A stretch of DNA of 64,000 nucleotides from Nocardioides jejuensis. Lineage in GTDB: Bacteria > Actinomycetota > Actinomycetes > Propionibacteriales > Nocardioidaceae. The notes beneath the pieces were generated by a model. The model was not told the origin of the DNA and searched no databases. It saw only the letters and a list, made by a program, of their open reading frames with translations. A program made the position numbers and the translations under genes. The stretch is from assembly GCF_004337475.1 (NCBI RefSeq), contig NZ_SJZJ01000001.1:62001-126000 (forward strand). The letters run 5' to 3'. This document shows, one piece after another, positions 26,666 through 34,177 of this stretch (position 1 is its first letter; every line of letters begins with the position of its first letter).

Positions 26666-26985
26666 TGCACGTCGAGTTCACTCGGGATGCCCCGAACTGG
26701 GAAGGCTGGGCCTTCGGCGACCTCGCGGCTGCCGTGTGCCGGGCGGTCGAGGTCGTCGGGCCCAACGCAAATGTGTCCGGCATCGCCGCACACGAAGGGC
26801 CTGATGGGACGGTGACGGTCGCCCTCGGCGTACCGGGCCCCGAGGAGGTCGCACGGCTCCAGGCCGAGGCCACATCTGGCGAGTACGAGTACATGTTCCT
26901 CAGCCGGCCGACACCCTGGGCGTGGGAGGCGGAGATCAACCGTGTCCGACTGCTCGTAGCTGTACCGCGGGGTGACCGGCGATGA
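26665..26985 (+). CDS. Small protein, function unknown
   Basis: A 106-residue acidic protein (HVEFTRDAPNWEGWAFGDLA... SGEYEYMFLSRPTPWAWEAE) with no recognised motif. ATG 26665 shares its first base with the previous stop; a GTG at 26662 is equally possible. It overlaps the next gene by 4 bases and so belongs to the FtsK-Rep operon. Confidence 0.75.
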   Translation: MHVEFTRDAPNWEGWAFGDLAAAVCRAVEVVGPNANVSGIAAHEGPDGTVTVALGVPGPEEVARLQAEATSGEYEYMFLSRPTPWAWEAEINRVRLLVAVPRGDRR

Positions 26986-27251
26986 TGAGCGTGGAGCGAC
27001 TGGACCGCTGGGATCGTCATTTCGGCGGGCAGGGTCTCGCCCGTACGGCCGATGACCTCTGGATGGTCGTCAAGCGGCTCGATGAGGTGGAGGACGCACT
27101 GCTCTGGGCAGTTCGCTTCCTCGCGGGGTGCCCTAACGAGGCGGTTGAGAACGATCTCCGCGTCGCCAAGGACTGCGTCCAGGATTCCTTCGAGGAGCTC
27201 CGCACGACGGTCCGCACCATCCGCGCCGCGGTCGCTGAGCAGGCGAGCTGA
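26982..27251 (+). CDS. Small helical protein, function unknown
   Basis: An 89-residue, largely helical acidic protein (RLDRWDRHFGGQGLARTADD... FEELRTTVRTIRAAVAEQAS). Composition and length suggest a coiled or four-helix protein. Starts in a 4-base overlap and is followed 9 bases later by the FtsK-like gene; may be an accessory to it. No function assigned. Confidence 0.75.
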   Translation: MMSVERLDRWDRHFGGQGLARTADDLWMVVKRLDEVEDALLWAVRFLAGCPNEAVENDLRVAKDCVQDSFEELRTTVRTIRAAVAEQAS

Positions 27252-27260
27252 GGGCATGAG

Positions 27261-28637
27261 ATGTACGCCGCCAGCACCACACTCTCGCGAGCATTGGCGG
27301 TGAACGCGGGCCGGGTGCTCCGCCACCTGCGCGCGGCACCCGGCCTGGCCCTCGTGGCAATCGCGCTGATCTGGCTGGGGTGGCCTTGGTCGGCCTTCCC
27401 CGCCTTCATCCTCGCGGTCGCCCTGTCGACCGGCGAGCTCCTGTGGGTCAGAGCCACAGCCAATCCCAACCGGTTGCTTTGCCTTGTGCTCGGCCTGATC
27501 GGCTGCCGCCGAGTCCGGAGCCGCTGGGCTGAGGTCTGCGAATCGGCCGGCCTGGCACGGGGATCAGGAAATGCGCTCCATCTCCCCCAGCTCATGAAGG
27601 TCACCGCGACCTGGCCTTACGTCTCGGCGCGTGTGCGTCCTCTCATTGGCCAGACCGCGACCGACTTCGTCGCCGCCAGCGAGGCGATACGCATGGCGAT
27701 GAACGCGAGTCGTCTCCGCATCGAGCCAGCCGGCCCCCGTGAGCTCGACCTCGCCTTCACTGTCGGCGACCCGCTTGCCGCCGTGTCCCCCGCTGACATC
27801 TCACAAACTTCCGACTTGGACGCGCTGACGATCGGAGTCCGCGAGGACGGGGCGCCGTGGCGCATTGCTGTCGGACCGCACACTCTCGTCGCCGGTTGCT
27901 CAGGTGCGGGCAAGGGCTCGGTCTTCTGGAGCACCGCCTTCGCGCTGGCGCCGCACGTCCCAACCGGAACGGTCCGCCTCCACGGCATCGACCTCAAGGG
28001 AGGGATGGAAGTGCTGGTTGGCGAGGGACTCTTCACGTCCGTTGCCACCAACGCCAAGGATGCCGTCGCGCTGCTCGAGCAACTCGTCCAACTCATGCAG
28101 CAACGCACCGTCAGGTACGCCGGCCGCGTGCGCTCGCACACACCGACGGCCGACGACCCGCTCGAGGTAGTGATGATCGACGAGCTGGCCGCTCTGACCG
28201 CCTACGCCAACGACCGCGACCTCCAGCGTCGCGCGGACACCGCGATCAACCTGCTCTGCTCCCAGGGCCGTGCGCCGGGATTCATGGTCCTCGCTTGCCT
28301 GCAGGACCCTCGCAAGGAAGTCGTGCCATCACGCGGCCTGTTTACCCAGACGATCGGGCTCCGACTCAAGGATCGGAGCGAGACGACGATGGTCCTGGGC
28401 GATGGCGCCACTGAGTCTGGTGCCCTGTGCCACCAGATTCCCCGCGCTCTGCCTGGCGTCGCTTACGTGTCCAGCGAGGAACTGAGCCACCCCATGCGGG
28501 TCCGCGCCTTTTACGCCGATGACGAGGCGATCAGGGCTACCGCCCAGCAATACTCGGCCCCTGAGCGCCTCGAGGTTCCGACCTTTCGAGAGCCGGCCGA
28601 TCGCCGGCGCCTGCGGACCGTGGAGGCAAGCGAATGA
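27261..28637 (+). CDS. FtsK/SpoIIIE-like DNA translocase (TraB/TcpA type)
   Basis: A 458-residue protein: two N-terminal membrane helices (about residues 33-60), a linker, then an FtsK motor with Walker A GCSGAGKGS (~212-220) and Walker B-like VVMIDELAAL. In actinomycete elements such proteins move double-stranded DNA between cells alone; in Gram-positive type IV systems similar proteins couple the relaxase-DNA complex to the channel. Here both a RepSA-like gene (4-base overlap) and a mating-channel operon are present, so either role is possible. Confidence 0.93.
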   Translation: MYAASTTLSRALAVNAGRVLRHLRAAPGLALVAIALIWLGWPWSAFPAFILAVALSTGELLWVRATANPNRLLCLVLGLIGCRRVRSRWAEVCESAGLARGSGNALHLPQLMKVTATWPYVSARVRPLIGQTATDFVAASEAIRMAMNASRLRIEPAGPRELDLAFTVGDPLAAVSPADISQTSDLDALTIGVREDGAPWRIAVGPHTLVAGCSGAGKGSVFWSTAFALAPHVPTGTVRLHGIDLKGGMEVLVGEGLFTSVATNAKDAVALLEQLVQLMQQRTVRYAGRVRSHTPTADDPLEVVMIDELAALTAYANDRDLQRRADTAINLLCSQGRAPGFMVLACLQDPRKEVVPSRGLFTQTIGLRLKDRSETTMVLGDGATESGALCHQIPRALPGVAYVSSEELSHPMRVRAFYADDEAIRATAQQYSAPERLEVPTFREPADRRRLRTVEASE

Positions 28638-30016
28638 CCACCGCGGCTCCGGACCGTGAGCTGCTCCGCATGGCCGCGGAGGCTGCGACCACAAAGGCCG
28701 CGGCGGCAGCGAATGGGTGCGAGCGTCCGGTGCGTCTGAAGGGCTCGAAGTCCCTCGTCAACGTCAAGACCGGCGAGCTCACCACTCTCTATTCCTCCGA
28801 TCAGGAACTCGACGGCACGACCTACGTCCGGTGCGGCAACCGGCGCGAGGCAGAGTGCGAGTCGTGCAGCCATGAGTACAAGGGCGATGCCTGGCACCTA
28901 CTCGTCGCCGGTCTATCGGGAGGCAAGGGAATTCCGGCTGAGGTTGCGAGCCGGCCGGCCACGTTCTTGACACTCACGGCACCGTCGTTCGGGCCGGTCC
29001 ATGGCCTACGCGAGAACGCGCCCTGCCGGCCACGGCGTGACCACCCGCGCTGCCGCCACGGTCGAGCCCTGTGGTGCAACCGTCGACACTTCCCGGGGGA
29101 TCCCATGAACGGTGAGCCGCTGTGCCGGGATTGCTATGACTACGTCGCGCACGTCTTGTGGCAGTGGCACGTGCCCGAGCTGTGGCGCCGGTTCATCATC
29201 CGGCTCCAGCGCCTGCTCGCGGCTGCGGCCGGCATCGCCGCAACGGACTTCAAGAAGTACGCGAAGGTCTCGTACTCGAAGGTCGCCGAGTTCCAGATCC
29301 GAGGGGTTGTCCACTTCCACGTACCGATGCGCCTCGACGGTCCCCTCGGGCCTGACGGGCCGGCCTGCGAGTTGCCAATCTCCGCTGAGGTCCTCGAGCA
29401 CGTTGCGAAGGCAGCTGCGGAGGAGGTTTGGGTCGACTCGGAGCCACTGCGAGATGGAACGGTCGTGCGTCTTCGCTGGGGCAAGCAGGTCGACCTGCGG
29501 ACCATCAGCAGCGAACACTCGCGCGACGCCGATCGCTCGTCGCACGGCACTCATCCAGAGCAAGTTGCGTCGTACCTGGCGAAGTATCTGACGAAGGCGA
29601 CCGCTGAGTTCGGGCTCCCGACGCGCGTGCGATCCGCCATCCACGCACGTTCGTGCGGTGCTTCTCCACAGGCGGCGAAGATCGTCGAGACGTGCCAGCG
29701 CATAGCGCGCGAAGGTGGACCGTATGAGCGGCTTGCCATGTACTACGCGACGCTCGGCTACCGCGGGCACCCAATCACGAAGTCGCGCGCGTACTCCGTC
29801 ACCTTCGGTCAGCTTCGTCGTGCACGCCGCGTGTTCAGGAGGGCCTCCCACGTCGATCCCAACGCCGACGTCCGTGACCTCCCGGACGACGAGGTCCCAG
29901 AGGGCTTCGAACTCGTGTCGTCCTGGCTCTACGTGGGCCGCGGATACCTGGAGCTCGACCAGGCGGCGCGCGCCGTGGAGTCCGCCATCCGGTCTCGGTC
30001 GCGCGGGCATGACTGA
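28634..30016 (+). CDS. RepSA-like replication initiator (HUH)
   Basis: A 460-residue protein of the RepSA type found in actinomycete integrative elements. Visible: cysteine/histidine-rich N-terminal half (CGNRREAECESC, CRPRRDHPRCRHG, CRDCYDY) likely binding zinc; HUH motif H227-F-H229 (VVHFHVPM); and the tyrosine helix VASYLAKYLTK with Y314 and Y318. It would nick the element's origin for rolling-circle replication and perhaps act as the relaxase, since no other relaxase gene is seen. Overlaps the FtsK gene by 4 bases. Confidence 0.92.
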   Translation: MTTAAPDRELLRMAAEAATTKAAAAANGCERPVRLKGSKSLVNVKTGELTTLYSSDQELDGTTYVRCGNRREAECESCSHEYKGDAWHLLVAGLSGGKGIPAEVASRPATFLTLTAPSFGPVHGLRENAPCRPRRDHPRCRHGRALWCNRRHFPGDPMNGEPLCRDCYDYVAHVLWQWHVPELWRRFIIRLQRLLAAAAGIAATDFKKYAKVSYSKVAEFQIRGVVHFHVPMRLDGPLGPDGPACELPISAEVLEHVAKAAAEEVWVDSEPLRDGTVVRLRWGKQVDLRTISSEHSRDADRSSHGTHPEQVASYLAKYLTKATAEFGLPTRVRSAIHARSCGASPQAAKIVETCQRIAREGGPYERLAMYYATLGYRGHPITKSRAYSVTFGQLRRARRVFRRASHVDPNADVRDLPDDEVPEGFELVSSWLYVGRGYLELDQAARAVESAIRSRSRGHD

Positions 30017-30076
30017 CCGTCCAACATCTCTGCGCGCTGGCGCCTTCCCAATACCTGCTTCCGAAGGAGAACACTC

Positions 30077-30295
30077 ATGGCACGACCCCTCGAAGAAGAC
30101 GTCGGCCTCCGACCGCGGTGGTACTCGGTCACTGAGGTCGCCCAACTGCTCGGTTACGGCGAGACCAAGGTCCGCATGCTCATCGCGGAGCGACGCCTCC
30201 GCTCGCTCAAAGACGGTCGCTCTCGCAAGGTGCTGCCGGAGTGGGTCGACGAGTACGTCGCCCAGCGTGCCGCGGAGGCTGAGGACTGTGCCTAA
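30077..30295 (+). CDS. xis: Excisionase
   Basis: A 72-residue protein made almost entirely of an excisionase-family HTH: RWYSVTEVAQLLGYGETKVRMLI with a basic wing RRLRSLKDGRSRKVLP. It would bend attachment-site DNA and favour excision by the integrase. The ribosome site GAAGGAGAA precedes ATG 30077. Its end overlaps the integrase start by 8 bases, the usual xis-int order. Confidence 0.94.
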   Translation: MARPLEEDVGLRPRWYSVTEVAQLLGYGETKVRMLIAERRLRSLKDGRSRKVLPEWVDEYVAQRAAEAEDCA

Positions 30296-31508
30296 GCGAC
30301 ACAACGGCGAAGGCTCCGTCTACAAGATGGACGGCCGTTGGCGCGGCTACGTCTGGGTCACCACGCCCGGTGGCCGCCGTACGCGGAAGTACGTTCGCGG
30401 CGACACCCGCGCTGACGTCGTCACCCAGCTGACCAAGATCAGTGCCGCATCTGCAATTGCGCCCGTGGCGGTCGGTAGCCCAACTGTCGAGCAGTACTTT
30501 CGCGGTTGGCTCGAGGACGTGGTCCGCCCGACCCTGGCTCCGACGACAGTTCTGAACTACGACCTGTTCATCCGCCTGTACATCGTTCCGTCGCTCGGCC
30601 GGAAGCACCTCGACCGACTTTCACTGCGCGACGTGCAGACCTGGGTGAACAAGCTCCGGATCACCTGCCAGTGCTGCGCACAGGGCAAGGACGAACGGCG
30701 TGAAAAGAAGCGGTGTTGCTCGGCCGGAAAGTGTTGTCAGCAGTTCCCAAAGGACTGGACTGTGCGTCAGGCGTGGGCGGTACTTCGAGCGGGTCTGGCC
30801 CAGGCTGTGCGCGAGGAGATGATCACGCGCAATGTCGCGGGCATGGTGCGGATGCCGGTGCCACGCTCCGAGAAGCAGACCGTCTGGAGCGTGGACGACG
30901 TGCGTACCTTTCTCGAAGCCTCACTTAGCTCACGGGATTCCTTCCACGCCGCTTACGTCCTGATGCTCGTCCTCGGTCTCCGGCGTGGTGAACTGCTCGG
31001 GCTCGCGTGGGAGGACGTCGACCTGGAGCGCGGCGAAGCTCGGATCCGGTGGCAGATCCAGCGGATCTCGGGTCAGCTGACACGACGGCGGACGAAGACG
31101 GCATCTTCAGAGGCTGTGCTGCCGCTCCCCGACATCTGCATCGACGCGCTGAAGGCCCACCGTGCGATGACGAACCGCTGGAAGCTCAAGGCAGGTGAGG
31201 CATGGCACGACACCGACCTCGTGTTCACCACGAAGTTCGGGCTTCCTATCGACCCGCGCAACTTCAACCGGTCCTTCAAGAAGCGCACAGAATCCTCGGG
31301 CGTCCCGGTAATCCCGGTTCACTCCACCCGACGCACCTGCGCATCGTTGCTCGTCGAGCTCGGTGTGCACCCCCGCGTCGCGATGGCGATCATGCGGCAC
31401 AGCCAGATCTCGGTAACGATGAACATCTACAGCCAGGTGGCGTCGTCGTCAGCTCGTGAAGCGCTGGCAAATCTCGGCTCAAGGCTGGCGGAAGGGGGTC
31501 ATTCGTGA
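30288..31508 (+). CDS. int: Tyrosine site-specific integrase
   Basis: A 406-residue tyrosine recombinase. Arm-binding N terminus (residues 1-50), SAM-like core-binding domain (~65-190), catalytic domain with R232 (LGLRRGEL), a TKT lysine, H345-x-x-R348 (HSTRR), H371 and the nucleophile Y381 (NIYSQV). All catalytic residues are present. A cysteine cluster (seven Cys within residues 127-150) interrupts the core-binding domain, as seen in many actinobacterial element integrases. GTG 30288 is chosen from protein start homology and xis overlap. It recombines att sites in tRNA-Ala. Confidence 0.96.
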   Translation: MPKRHNGEGSVYKMDGRWRGYVWVTTPGGRRTRKYVRGDTRADVVTQLTKISAASAIAPVAVGSPTVEQYFRGWLEDVVRPTLAPTTVLNYDLFIRLYIVPSLGRKHLDRLSLRDVQTWVNKLRITCQCCAQGKDERREKKRCCSAGKCCQQFPKDWTVRQAWAVLRAGLAQAVREEMITRNVAGMVRMPVPRSEKQTVWSVDDVRTFLEASLSSRDSFHAAYVLMLVLGLRRGELLGLAWEDVDLERGEARIRWQIQRISGQLTRRRTKTASSEAVLPLPDICIDALKAHRAMTNRWKLKAGEAWHDTDLVFTTKFGLPIDPRNFNRSFKKRTESSGVPVIPVHSTRRTCASLLVELGVHPRVAMAIMRHSQISVTMNIYSQVASSSAREALANLGSRLAEGGHS

Positions 31509-31510
31509 CC

Positions 31511-31536
31511 CGTTGCTGCCACTTGCTGCTGCCACC
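31511..31536. repeat. Right copy of 26-bp arm-type direct repeat
   Basis: Identical and same orientation as 123-148. It begins 2 bases after the integrase stop and ends 86 bp before the right att repeat. Probable arm-binding site for integrase or excisionase. Confidence 0.7.
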
Positions 31537-31569
31537 CCTAGAAAAGCGGCGCCTTTGGCCACAAATCAC

Positions 31570-31610
31570 AACAGCCTCTGGTCCGCGTTTTCGCAGATCA
31601 GAGGCTGTTT
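31570..31610. terminator. Bidirectional hairpin between integrase and tRNA-Ala
   Basis: Arms AACAGCCTCTG (31570-31580) and CAGAGGCTGTT (31599-31609) with an 18-base loop; a T-rich stretch follows on the plus strand. It lies 61 bases after int and, on the other strand, 11 bases after the tRNA. It is inside the element, so the element supplies the terminator of the host tRNA it occupies. Confidence 0.7.
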
Positions 31611-31620
31611 GTGGTTCCTG

Positions 31621-31693
31621 TGGAGGTGAGGGGACTCGAACCCCTGACCCCCTGCATGCCATGCAGGTGCGCTACCAGCTGCGCCACACCCCC
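31621..31693 (-). tRNA. tRNA-Ala (anticodon GGC)
   Basis: The minus strand folds into a full cloverleaf of 73 bases without encoded CCA: acceptor stem GGGGGTG/CACCTCC with the alanine identity pair G3-U70, anticodon stem CCTGC/GCAGG with loop ATGGCAT (anticodon GGC), T loop TTCGAGT and discriminator A at 31621. Its 3' half is the element's attachment site; the sequence is intact. Confidence 0.96.
31623..31663. repeat. attR: right direct repeat inside tRNA-Ala
   Basis: Identical to positions 1-41. It covers the tRNA from the anticodon loop to the acceptor end; the 5' half of the tRNA (31664-31693) is therefore original chromosome and everything to the left up to position 1 is the element. Confidence 0.93.
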
Positions 31694-31734
31694 AGGTGGG
31701 TTGCTCCCCGGTCTCCCGGGCAACGACGAGAACT

Positions 31735-32421
31735 TTAGCGAACAGGTGGCGCGGATGTGAAATCGGGGTCGGGGGCGGACAGATTCCAGGCAGCCAGCCG
31801 CCAGCGGCCGTCGGCGAGAGGGCCCTCGTGCTCCAGCAGCGCCCACCCGCAGTTGACCGGATGACGCAGAGCCTGGGCGGTCTCCGGGGTCCAGCCGAGC
31901 AGCGCCGAGACGCCGACCTTGATCGCTCCACCATGGGCCACGACAGCCGCGGTCTCCCCCGGCTCGATCGATGCGACGAGGTCCACGAGGGCCGCGGACA
32001 CCCGCTGAGCCAGCTCCTCGGAGGTCTCCATGCCCGGCACCGGGTCCCAGCGGCCAGCACGCAGCGCAGCGGCCTGCTCCGGGAAGCGGGCCTCGAACTC
32101 GGCGTTCGTCAGGCCGGTGCGCTCCCCCAGCGCGAACTCGCGCAGGCGGTCGTCGAGGACCGGGTCAAGACCCGATTCCTTCGCCACGTACGCCGCGGTC
32201 TCGCGCGCCCGGGCCAGGTCCGAGGACCACAGGGCAACAGGCGACAGACGAGCGATCCACGGCGCGGCCGCAGCCGCCTCCGCGTGCCCGAAGCGGTCGA
32301 GCGAGACGTCGGAGTGGCCCTGGGCGCGCCCCTCGGCGTTCCAGGCGGTGCGCCCGTGGCGCAGCACCACCAGGCGGCGTACCTCTCCGGAGGCCGCCCC
32401 CGGCATGTGCTCCGCACTCAC
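31735..32421 (-). CDS. Histidine phosphatase (phosphoglycerate mutase family)
   Basis: A 228-residue protein with the family signature LRHGRTAWNAEG near residue 20 and the second catalytic histidine in VVAHGGAIK. It removes phosphate from a small molecule. In mycobacteria the gene in this place after rsfS is gpgP (glucosyl-3-phosphoglycerate phosphatase), so a similar role is possible but not certain. GTG 32421; 19 bases after rsfS in the operon nadD-rsfS-phosphatase. Confidence 0.93.
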   Translation of the reverse strand: MSAEHMPGAASGEVRRLVVLRHGRTAWNAEGRAQGHSDVSLDRFGHAEAAAAAPWIARLSPVALWSSDLARARETAAYVAKESGLDPVLDDRLREFALGERTGLTNAEFEARFPEQAAALRAGRWDPVPGMETSEELAQRVSAALVDLVASIEPGETAAVVAHGGAIKVGVSALLGWTPETAQALRHPVNCGWALLEHEGPLADGRWRLAAWNLSAPDPDFTSAPPVR

Positions 32422-32440
32422 GAGAGGTCAGACGCCCGGA

Positions 32441-32824
32441 TCAGGCGTCGGCAGGACCGTGCAGGTCCTTGGGGAGCTCGATGAGGGGGCTGTCACGCCA
32501 CAGGCGCTCGAGCGCGTAGTACTCCCGCTCCTCCGAGCGCTGCACGTGGATCACGATGTCGCCGAAGTCGAGCAGGACCCAGAGGCCCTCCTTGTCGCCC
32601 TCGCGACGGATCGGCTTGAGCTTGCTGTCCTCGCGGAGCTTGTCCTCGATCTCCTCGACGATCGCCTTGACCTGCGGCTCGTTGTTGCCGGTCGCCAGCA
32701 GGTAGGCGTCGGTGATACCCACGGCCTCGCTGACGTCGTACGCCCGGATCTCGGTCGCCTTCTTGTCCGCGGCCGCGCGGGCGGCGACGGTGATCAGGCG
32801 GACGGATTCTTCGTGGGCAGTCAT
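32441..32824 (-). CDS. rsfS: Ribosome silencing factor RsfS
   Basis: A 127-residue protein of the RsfS/Iojap family ([24 protein letters not shown]... [13 protein letters not shown]... YYALERLW). It binds ribosomal protein uL14 and blocks joining of the subunits when nutrients are low. ATG 32824 overlaps the nadD stop by 4 bases. Confidence 0.97.
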   Translation of the reverse strand: MTAHEESVRLITVAARAAADKKATEIRAYDVSEAVGITDAYLLATGNNEPQVKAIVEEIEDKLREDSKLKPIRREGDKEGLWVLLDFGDIVIHVQRSEEREYYALERLWRDSPLIELPKDLHGPADA

Positions 32825-33450
32825 GCGGTGTCCCCTTCGAGGGCAGATGTGTAGAGGCGGTGCTTGGCGACGTACTGCACGACGCCGTCCGGCACGAGGT
32901 ACCAGATCGGCTCGCCGCGCTCGGTGCGCTCGCGGCAGTCGGTCGAGGAGATGGCCAACGCCGGGATCTCGACGATGGAAACACGATCGGACGGAATGTT
33001 CGCGATCGCGGCCGGGTCCATCTCATAGCCCGGCCTGGTGCAGCCGACGAAGTGAGCGAGCCCGAAGAGCTCCTCGACGTCACGCCAGGTGAAGATGTTG
33101 GTCAGCGCATCCGCGCCGGTGATGAAGTAGAGATCCGCATCGGGCATCTCCGCTGCGAGGTCGCGCAGCGTGTCGATCGTGTACGTCGGACCGTTGCGGT
33201 CGATGTCCACGCGCGACACGCGGAACCTCGGGTTGGCCGCCGTCGCGATCACCGTCATCAGGTAGCGGTGCTCGGCCGGGCTGACTGCCCGGCCGGCGCG
33301 CGCCGCCTTCTGCCACGGGTCACCCGTGGGGACGAAGACGACCTCGTCGAGGTCGAACCACGCGAGGACCTCGCTCGCCGCCACGAGGTGGCCGTGGTGG
33401 ATGGGGTCGAACGTGCCACCCATCACGCCTACGCGACGGCGTGCAGTCAT
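32821..33450 (-). CDS. nadD: Nicotinate-nucleotide adenylyltransferase
   Basis: A 209-residue NadD with the nucleotidyltransferase motif [12 protein letters not shown] at residues ~10-21 and the C-terminal ISSTDCRER motif. It makes nicotinate adenine dinucleotide from NaMN and ATP in NAD synthesis. ATG 33450 ([12 protein letters not shown]) is chosen over a longer start. It overlaps rsfS by 4 bases. Confidence 0.97.
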   Translation of the reverse strand: MTARRRVGVMGGTFDPIHHGHLVAASEVLAWFDLDEVVFVPTGDPWQKAARAGRAVSPAEHRYLMTVIATAANPRFRVSRVDIDRNGPTYTIDTLRDLAAEMPDADLYFITGADALTNIFTWRDVEELFGLAHFVGCTRPGYEMDPAAIANIPSDRVSIVEIPALAISSTDCRERTERGEPIWYLVPDGVVQYVAKHRLYTSALEGDTA

Positions 33451-33454
33451 GCGA

Positions 33455-33613
33455 TCAGCTGTGCTCGCGGCCGCCACCGATGGCGAAGACGACCAGCAGC
33501 AGCGAGATGATCAGGATGGCCAGCGTGAGGCCGCCGATGATGTACGGCGCGTTGGTCGACTCCTCCGCCTTCTCAGCGGTCGCGGCCAGGGCAAGAACGA
33601 AGGTGCTCAGCAT
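33455..33613 (-). CDS. Small single-pass membrane protein
   Basis: A 52-residue protein: an acidic N-terminal half ([12 protein letters not shown]) after a short hydrophobic start, then one transmembrane helix ([21 protein letters not shown]) and a short GGGREHS tail. It ends 4 bases before nadD starts, so it is likely cotranscribed. Function unknown. Confidence 0.75.
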   Translation of the reverse strand: MLSTFVLALAATAEKAEESTNAPYIIGGLTLAILIISLLLVVFAIGGGREHS

Positions 33614-33666
33614 GGCGCACACGATACCGGTCGCCCGCCCCCGGCGGGCGTAGTGCCCGTGTGACG

Positions 33667-34143
33667 TCAGTGGCCGAACGGCAGTACGTCGAGCAGCGAC
33701 GTGAAGCCGGCGAGGATCGCCCACGACTGGAGCGCCCGCCCGAGGAAGATCGCGCCGAAGAAGATCACCTGGTTCATCTTCAGCGCGCCGCCGAGGACGC
33801 CCATCACCAGCAGCGGAGGTACGCCGACGAGCCCCGACGCGAAGGTCAGCCCCGCCCCCGCCAGCGGGTGCCCGTTGACGACCTTCTCCCAGCGCTCGTA
33901 GCGCGCCTTGAACTTCGGCGTCTCGAGCCGCTTCTGCATCCACGGCATGCTCATGCTGCGCAGCGAGCCGTGGTACCAGACCACCTTGCCCGCGGCCTGG
34001 CCCGCTCCCGCCGCGATCGCGACCGGGATGATCGCGGAGCTCGGGATCAGCGTGGCGATGCCGACGAGGTAGACCTCGACGTTGAACAGCGGGATCACGG
34101 AACCCAGGACCGAGTAACCGAGGGTGCCGAGGATCGCCTTCAC
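33667..34143 (-). CDS. VTT/DedA-like membrane protein
   Basis: A 158-residue protein with about four hydrophobic segments, an N-terminal VIPLFNVEVYLVG that resembles the G-x-P-x-P-x-E motif of VTT/SNARE-associated (DedA, YqaA) proteins, and a C-terminal GVPPLLVMGVLGG helix with GRALQSW. Such proteins are thought to move lipids or carrier lipids across the membrane. It stands alone between the small membrane gene and proA. Confidence 0.8.
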   Translation of the reverse strand: MKAILGTLGYSVLGSVIPLFNVEVYLVGIATLIPSSAIIPVAIAAGAGQAAGKVVWYHGSLRSMSMPWMQKRLETPKFKARYERWEKVVNGHPLAGAGLTFASGLVGVPPLLVMGVLGGALKMNQVIFFGAIFLGRALQSWAILAGFTSLLDVLPFGH

Positions 34144-34177
34144 GGGTGCGGACGCTACCGGGTGGAAAGTGCCGCTG

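Larger units (their letters stand above)
1..31663. mobile_element. Integrative and conjugative element in tRNA-Ala
   Basis: An element of about 31.7 kb bounded by a direct repeat of at least 41 bp (1-41 and 31623-31663) that equals the 3' part of the tRNA-Ala gene at 31621-31693. It carries a tyrosine integrase beside the right end, an excisionase, a RepSA-like initiator, an FtsK-like translocase, a mating-channel operon and defence-like cargo. The tRNA stays intact at the right end because the element brings an identical 3' half. The left repeat touches the window edge, so the true left end could lie a few bases further out. Seen: repeats and genes. Inferred: that the element is still mobile. 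Confidence 0.92.

Noticed and set aside
29715..31508. Longer integrase start inside the RepSA gene
   Set aside because: The upstream part is an out-of-frame reading of repSA and xis; integrase sequence begins at GTG 30288.
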